This document shows positions 6,396-10,007 of a stretch of DNA of 10,007 bases, piece after piece (the stretch's first letter is position 1; each line of letters opens with the position of its first letter). The position numbers and the translations under genes were made by a program. The DNA is from CAZFER01 sp964517495 (lineage in GTDB: Bacteria; Hinthialibacterota; Hinthialibacteria; Hinthialibacterales; Hinthialibacteraceae), in assembly GCA_964517495.1 (NCBI GenBank), contig CAZFER010000121.1:1-10007 (forward strand), given 5' to 3'. Under the pieces are notes generated by a model that worked only from the letters and a program-made list of their open reading frames with translations, was not told the DNA's origin and searched no databases.

Positions 6396-8264
6396 ATGCC
6401 AATGAATTTATTTGAACAAAATACCCGTGCGCTACGACATAATCATCCTCAGCTGGCTGATCAAGTGGATAAGGTTTCGGTTGATACTACACGCTATCGC
6501 CTAATATCGGCACGCAATCAGCGGCCTTCTTTTGAATACATTACAGAGAGTGGAACATCCATCCTCTGGCATAGCCGCTATGATCCAATAAAGGAAGCAC
6601 AGCGTGAACTGGAATCGATAGACCATTCAACCATTTATTTCCCCCTAGTTGCAGGAATCGGTTTGGGTTTTGTGCTGCGCTTGTTGTGGGATCAATACCG
6701 GCATGAATTTTACGATGCCATCATCCTCGAAAGGGATATTCACATTCTGCGTCTTGCAATGGAAGTGACCCGGCTGGATGATATCTTTTCGGATCCCAGG
6801 GTTTCACTCTATATCGGTGATGATCTTTCACATTGGCAAGCGGTTGTCAAAAAGGCCATTCCTGGAATTATGAGCAGCCCATTGCGGGTGGTTGCTCATC
6901 CTGCATCTCAAAAATGCTTTCAACCCTTTTATCAACAGGCGTTTGACCAGCTGAGCCATCAAATTAAATTGGCCAATGCGGAATTTGATTTGATGATTCG
7001 CAATGGCAGAGCCATCCAGGAAAATCTGTGGATGAACCTCCCCGCGATTACTCATTCATACGGAATTCGCGATGTTTCCGACAAGCTCACCCATCAACCG
7101 GTAATTGTGGCGGCTGCCGGTCCCTCCCTGGATAACAATGTGCATCAATTGCGGCCTGTTCAAAACCAAATAACCATAATCTGTGTTGATACCGCCTATC
7201 GCACATTGATTCATAATGGAATTACACCGGATATCATCGTATCCACCGATCCCACTTCACTGAATCAAGCTCATTTCGAAGGTCTAAAACCTGATCCTTC
7301 AGCGATTTTGGCTTTTGATCCGGAAGTCTATCATCCCATTCCAAAACGATGGCCTTATGATCGATTGTTTTTGAATTTGGAAAAGAATGCCTTTACTCGC
7401 TGGATTGAAGACTGTATGGGTCCTTTCGGTTATTTACCCAAAGGTGGATCCGTGGGACACACGGCGTTTTACCTTGCGCGAGCATTGGGAGCGGATCCCA
7501 TTGTATTCATTGGTTTGGATCTGGCGTTTAATACTGAAGGTGGAAAAACTCACGCTTCCTCTTCCGCTTTGCACCGCAAGTATGGCAAAATAGAAAAAGG
7601 GTCAAAAACAGCCCAACTTGGTCCACGCTTGGACACCGGTCCGATGAATGAAAACATCGCCTGGGTAGAGGGAGTAACGGGGGAGATGGTTCCAACGTCT
7701 CATATCATGTCATTGTATATCAATCAGTTTAGCGACATGTTTCGTCAGACTGGTGCGCGCATTATTGATGCCACAGAGGGAGGGGCTTATATAAGGGGGA
7801 GTGAAATACATAGACTTTCGAATGTTTTGGATGACCTTCCAAATAAGCCCAAACCATCTCTTAACCCAAAAGCTCCTTCAACATCAAATATCACAACTGA
7901 ATTGATCAATCAACTCAATTCAATTTATATCACTCTCGAAGAAGGGAAAAATCGGGCTGAGCAAGGATTACGTTGTTGTGAATATTTGGTAAAATTATCC
8001 AATGAAACATCCCGCATTGAAACCCGCGAATGGGCAGAGATGGTTGAATGTTTCAATTTTCTATATGATTCAAAACATCTTAAGATCGCGATGGAGCAGG
8101 CGATGTTTTCGGCGGTTTATTACTTCATTCAAAAAGAACGCCCGGATCAATTGGATATTCGGATTCATAAATACAAGACCTATTTTGAAACCTATCTTTC
8201 TCATTATTCTCATTTCTGTAATATGATCAGGACTGTTGCAGGCATCGTGGAGGACAAAATATGA
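6396..8264 (+). CDS. DUF115 / Maf-like (MptE-like) glycosyltransferase family protein
   Basis: This is a 622-aa protein of the DUF115 (MptE-like, PF01973-type) family, annotated elsewhere as motility-associated factor (Maf) glycosyltransferase. Known members move nonulosonic acids such as pseudaminic or legionaminic acid onto flagellin. The N-terminal region (about 1-230) has the Maf pattern with FPLVAGIGLGFVLRLL and an ILERD step. The central DUF115 core carries VIVAAAGPSLDNN (236-248), with G242-P243-S244-L245-D246 as the nucleotide-sugar loop. It continues with VDTA (Asp265), STDP (Asp285), KGGSVGHTAFYLA (from Lys349), GLDLAF (Asp375) and GKTHA (384-387 after a Gly). The last 150 residues look helical and lack a recognised domain. 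The start at 6396 has AAAGG 7 nt upstream; the ATG at 6402 is possible. No flagellin or sialic-acid synthesis genes are in the window, so the acceptor is unknown. Its stop overlaps the next gene by 4 bp. Confidence 0.85.
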   Translation: MPMNLFEQNTRALRHNHPQLADQVDKVSVDTTRYRLISARNQRPSFEYITESGTSILWHSRYDPIKEAQRELESIDHSTIYFPLVAGIGLGFVLRLLWDQYRHEFYDAIILERDIHILRLAMEVTRLDDIFSDPRVSLYIGDDLSHWQAVVKKAIPGIMSSPLRVVAHPASQKCFQPFYQQAFDQLSHQIKLANAEFDLMIRNGRAIQENLWMNLPAITHSYGIRDVSDKLTHQPVIVAAAGPSLDNNVHQLRPVQNQITIICVDTAYRTLIHNGITPDIIVSTDPTSLNQAHFEGLKPDPSAILAFDPEVYHPIPKRWPYDRLFLNLEKNAFTRWIEDCMGPFGYLPKGGSVGHTAFYLARALGADPIVFIGLDLAFNTEGGKTHASSSALHRKYGKIEKGSKTAQLGPRLDTGPMNENIAWVEGVTGEMVPTSHIMSLYINQFSDMFRQTGARIIDATEGGAYIRGSEIHRLSNVLDDLPNKPKPSLNPKAPSTSNITTELINQLNSIYITLEEGKNRAEQGLRCCEYLVKLSNETSRIETREWAEMVECFNFLYDSKHLKIAMEQAMFSAVYYFIQKERPDQLDIRIHKYKTYFETYLSHYSHFCNMIRTVAGIVEDKI

Positions 8265-9007
8265 GAATCATCGATCAAGTCCATGAAAAATTTTTGGAAC
8301 TATGCCAGGAAAAGAATGTTGATTTATATCAACCGGTTCAAGTAAAGACTTTATCATCCGATGAAGCGATTGGATGCCAGGCGAATACAGCCCTGGCATT
8401 GAAAAAAGGCCAGGAAGTAATGGTGGAGGCTGAGTTTAACACCAGCCGAGGCCAGGCTTTTACCAGCACACCAGCATCCTTTCAAGGCACCTTGCATGAT
8501 GTGGTTAATCTCGATCTTTCCAATTTGGAAAATATCTCTATTTACATTGCGACGATCAATGCGGTTATGCGATCCCTCTTTTGTACGGAAGCCACCATTC
8601 ACTGTCATGACTGCGCTCCTTTGGATTGCGGGATTGAGATGGCCCGGCAGCTGAAAGAGCAGTTCGGTAAGGTAAAATATGGTATGGTCGGATTACAACC
8701 TTCCATTTTGGAGGCAATGGTAAGAGAAATGGGAGCGGAGAATGTTCGTATTGTCGATCTAAATCCAGAAAATATTGGTAAAACAATGAGCGGTATTTCA
8801 ATTTGGAATAGTGAGACCGATCTGCCGTGGATTGTGGATTGGTGCACCGTTGGTTTGGTAACCGGCTCATGTGCAGCCAATGGAACCATCGATCGAATCA
8901 ATCAACTTTTCAAGGAAGCCAATAAACCAGTGGTTTATTATGGTACCACCATCGCCGGTATTGCCGCCCTACTTGGATTACAACGTATATGCCCGTTTGG
9001 AGAGTAA
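8261..9007 (+). CDS. DUF4213/DUF364-like Rossmann protein, possible metal-binding
   Basis: This is a 248-aa protein whose C-terminal half resembles DUF364 (putative heavy-metal chelation, Rossmann-like). KVKYGMVGLQPSILEAM is the first strand and loop, VRIVDLNPENIG the second, and CTVGLVTGSCAANGTIDRI with KPVVYYGTTIAG matches the family pattern of an ITG..NGTLD strand followed by a YGPS-type loop. The N-terminal half (about 1-90) would be the DUF4213 part. A compact Cys/His group, H114, C115, H116, C118 and C123 (HCHDCAPLDC), lies at the domain junction. Further Cys residues are at 195, 204 and 244. This set could bind metal or a cluster, an inference from spacing alone. The ATG overlaps the DUF115 stop as ATGA, so the two are probably translationally coupled. 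The biochemical role of the family is not settled; the assignment is from remembered patterns and is moderately sure. Confidence 0.65.
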   Translation: MRIIDQVHEKFLELCQEKNVDLYQPVQVKTLSSDEAIGCQANTALALKKGQEVMVEAEFNTSRGQAFTSTPASFQGTLHDVVNLDLSNLENISIYIATINAVMRSLFCTEATIHCHDCAPLDCGIEMARQLKEQFGKVKYGMVGLQPSILEAMVREMGAENVRIVDLNPENIGKTMSGISIWNSETDLPWIVDWCTVGLVTGSCAANGTIDRINQLFKEANKPVVYYGTTIAGIAALLGLQRICPFGE

Positions 9008-9107
9008 CTTTCAATCCTTTTTTGGTGTTGGTGATAGAGAATAAGACTTAAGCATACTGGTTCCACTATGGCCATGCCATTTTGAGAAATGTTGTTTCTT
9101 TATGGTT

Positions 9108-9494
9108 TTAGTTCTCCTCCTTGTTTGATTGGTTTTCTTGGATTTTTTGATTTGCAATGTTTCTAAGTTCTCGAATGTCTTCTTCCGAGAGTTCTTCCAC
9201 TTTGATCAACTGGGCGATGAGTTCAGCTGGCGATCCCCCGCAAAAAACATTCGCCATCTGGCAAGCCATCCGTTTAAATGAACGCTTCTTGGGTGTTTTG
9301 GCTTTATAGAAATAGGCTTTGCCTTTCAATTGGCGGGTGACATGTCCTTTTTTCAAAAGCACCAACAAAAGAGAACGCAAAGCGCCATTTCGGATGGGAC
9401 GTGGAAAATGATCCTGTATCTCCGCAGGTTTAAGGGAGCCGTGTTCCCAAAGCACCTGCATGACTTCCAATTCACTTTTGGTAAATTTCGACAT
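9108..9494 (-). CDS. BlaI/MecI/CopY-family transcriptional repressor, orphan
   Basis: This is a 128-aa winged-helix repressor, normal length for the BlaI/MecI (penicillinase repressor) family. Residues 1-70 hold the winged helix: SELEVMQVLWEHGSLKPAEI, then LRSLLLVLLKKGHVTRQLKGKAYFYKA, with the recognition helix near NGALRSLLLVL and the wing at GKAYFY. The C-terminal dimerisation part contains NVFCGGSPAELIAQLIKVEELSEEDIRELR, typical of the family; NVF sits near where BlaR1 cuts BlaI in staphylococci. A strong GGAGGA (complement of 9501-9506) precedes the ATG. No BlaR1-type M56 sensor protease follows; the next gene downstream is convergent and 100 bp away. Its targets are unknown. The dyads upstream are candidates for autoregulation, though none is a clean BlaI operator at the promoter position. 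Confidence 0.9.
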   Translation of the reverse strand: MSKFTKSELEVMQVLWEHGSLKPAEIQDHFPRPIRNGALRSLLLVLLKKGHVTRQLKGKAYFYKAKTPKKRSFKRMACQMANVFCGGSPAELIAQLIKVEELSEEDIRELRNIANQKIQENQSNKEEN

Positions 9495-9504
9495 TCAGCT
9501 TCCT

Positions 9505-9516
9505 CCAACACGTTGG
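9505..9516 (-). promoter_or_regulatory. Dyad next to the blaI-like ribosome binding site
   Basis: CCAAC-AC-GTTGG is a 5-bp-arm dyad with a 2-nt centre. It overlaps the last two bases of the Shine-Dalgarno (complement of 9501-9506) and sits 11 bp upstream of the ATG. It could be an operator half for autorepression; as RNA the 2-nt loop makes a stable hairpin unlikely. Confidence 0.35.
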
Positions 9517-9558
9517 ATGAGTGAGATTCTCCTTGTTTCCCTCTTTCCGGCCAGCTTG

Positions 9559-9740
9559 ATCTGTGGGAAAAGCCACACTTAATCTGTGGAATGCGCCACA
9601 CATCCTAATCCTGTCAATAGGACATGTGGGGAAACCCACATATTTTTTTGCACAAATGTATACATGATCACCGCTGGGGAGACACGCAGGTCTACCCTTA
9701 CGTGGATTGCACCACGCACCAGGCAGACACATAGGTCTGC
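9559..9740. repeat. Train of short inverted repeats, mostly with 6-nt centres
   Basis: Eight dyads lie in tandem. TGTGG-N6-CCACA occurs at 9562-9577 and 9585-9600. TCCT-N6-AGGA is at 9609-9622. ATGTGGG-N4-CCCACAT is at 9624-9641. The palindrome ATGTATACAT is at 9656-9665. AGAC-N6-GTCT is at 9680-9693. CGTGG-N6-CCACG is at 9701-9716. GCAGAC-N6-GTCTGC is at 9723-9740. Centre-to-centre distances are 23, 23, 17, 28, 26, 22 and 23 bp. The first two share the unit ATCTGTGG-N6-CCACAC and differ only in the centre and outermost flanks. Changes in one arm are matched in the other, so pairing rather than exact sequence seems kept. No gene is seen here. The array lies upstream of the BlaI-like gene and could be an operator array, a set of small hairpins or a decayed repeat family. 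Confidence 0.7.
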
Positions 9741-9850
9741 ATTAAGTTGAGATCAAATTAGATCGTTGAATAGAGAGGGTGAGGCTCGCGCCGAGCCGTT
9801 TCTACGTATAACGGCTCGGCAGGAGCCTCGCCCTCCCCTTTAACTTAATG
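9740..9850. repeat. Nested palindromic element (REP/MITE-like)
   Basis: A large hairpin has arms 9775-9800 and 9810-9835 around a 9-nt loop, with 23 of 26 positions complementary; mismatches are in the middle (GC against AG) and near the base. The core arm is CCGAGCCGTT/AACGGCTCGG, then GAGGCTC/GAGCCTC. It is enclosed by a perfect 9-bp outer inverted repeat, CATTAAGTT (9740-9748) and AACTTAATG (9842-9850). On the - strand the right arm reads GEGEAPAEP, a peptide string I associate with abundant intergenic repeats in PVC-group genomes, from memory. There is no transposase and no clear target duplication. Confidence 0.75.
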
Positions 9851-9889
9851 ACATTGAATCTGCCCTTTCGTTGATTTTATGTTCTCCTC

Positions 9890-9914
9890 GATGGGTCGAA
9901 AAGCGTGATCCATC
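9890..9914. repeat. Dyad GATGGGTC / GATCCATC with 9-nt loop
   Basis: GATGGGTC (9890-9897) and GATCCATC (9907-9914) pair over 8 bp with one G-T wobble around GAAAAGCGT. No T-tract follows and no gene ends nearby on the + strand, so a terminator is not supported. It looks like a second, separate intergenic repeat unit beside the nested element. Confidence 0.5.
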
Positions 9915-9935
9915 CTACGAATTTAGCATTTTGTT

Positions 9936-9947
9936 CGGGGCGCCCCG
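9936..9947. repeat. Perfect GC palindrome CGGGGCGCCCCG
   Basis: A 12-bp perfect palindrome, followed 9 bp later by the related GCTCGGGGGTGCCG (9954-9967). It stands out in an otherwise AT-rich noncoding stretch. The remaining sequence to the window end shows no gene that I can support. Confidence 0.5.
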
Positions 9948-10007
9948 GTTGTTGCTCGGGGGTGCCGTCGATTTATCCTATTCTTGGTTATCTCAGCGCT
10001 TTCGCAC

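Noticed and set aside
9656..9665. ATGTATACAT as the BlaI operator
   Set aside because: It resembles the TACA/TGTA core of BlaI sites but lies about 160 bp upstream of the start, and no promoter can be seen around it; kept only as part of the dyad train.
9472..9732. Open frame of 86 codons on the - strand over the dyad array
   Set aside because: It overlaps the start of the BlaI-like gene in another frame, has no known motif, and its sequence is explained by the repeated dyads.
9559..9740. CRISPR array
   Set aside because: There is no uniform direct repeat of 24-37 bp, the dyads differ from each other, and the gaps are too short to be spacers.

Overview
The window reads as a bacterial chromosome segment of moderate GC. 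It holds nine protein genes, no rRNA or tRNA, and a gene-free stretch of about 500 bp at the right end (9495-10007) filled with palindromes. Several traits suggest a Gram-negative-type bacterium related to the PVC group or to candidate phyla such as Sumerlaeota or Hydrogenedentes. These are a Tat-type gamma-glutamyltransferase, a secreted GH20-like protein with a CPRC motif, a prepilin of the FTLIELLIVVAIIGILAAIAVPNF type, a DUF115 (Maf/MptE-like) protein, an orphan BlaI-type repressor, and a GC-rich hairpin repeat that reads GEGEAPAEP in one frame. The placement is an inference from family resemblance and has not been tested.

Left block (22-3571, + strand): a compact operon of a Tat-exported gamma-glutamyltransferase-family enzyme, a HAD-superfamily phosphatase and a secreted GH20-like glycosidase, with gaps of 12 and 16 bp. 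Alanine dehydrogenase (3580-4689, - strand) converges on it with an 8 bp gap. The activities (gamma-glutamyl bonds, N-acetylhexosamine, alanine) would fit turnover of peptidoglycan or other amino-sugar and peptide material, but that link is only suggested.

Middle block: a prepilin-like gene (4797-5378, - strand) has its own promoter, a set of three 10-bp tandem repeats next to the -35, and a strong downstream hairpin terminator. Divergent from it is a UbiE/MenG quinone methyltransferase (5580-6332, + strand). Next come a DUF115/Maf-like protein (6396-8264) and a DUF4213/DUF364-like Rossmann protein (8261-9007), which overlap by 4 bp and are probably translationally coupled.

Right block: a BlaI/MecI-family repressor (9108-9494, - strand) has no BlaR1 partner next to it. 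Upstream of it (about 9559-9764) is a train of short dyads. Most have a 6-nt centre, and several lie about 22-23 bp apart centre to centre. Their arms differ but pair within each dyad. Beyond it lies a nested palindromic element (9740-9850): a 26-bp-arm hairpin inside a 9-bp perfect outer inverted repeat. Two further dyads follow (9890-9914 and 9936-9947). This dyad-rich region is the least explained part of the window.
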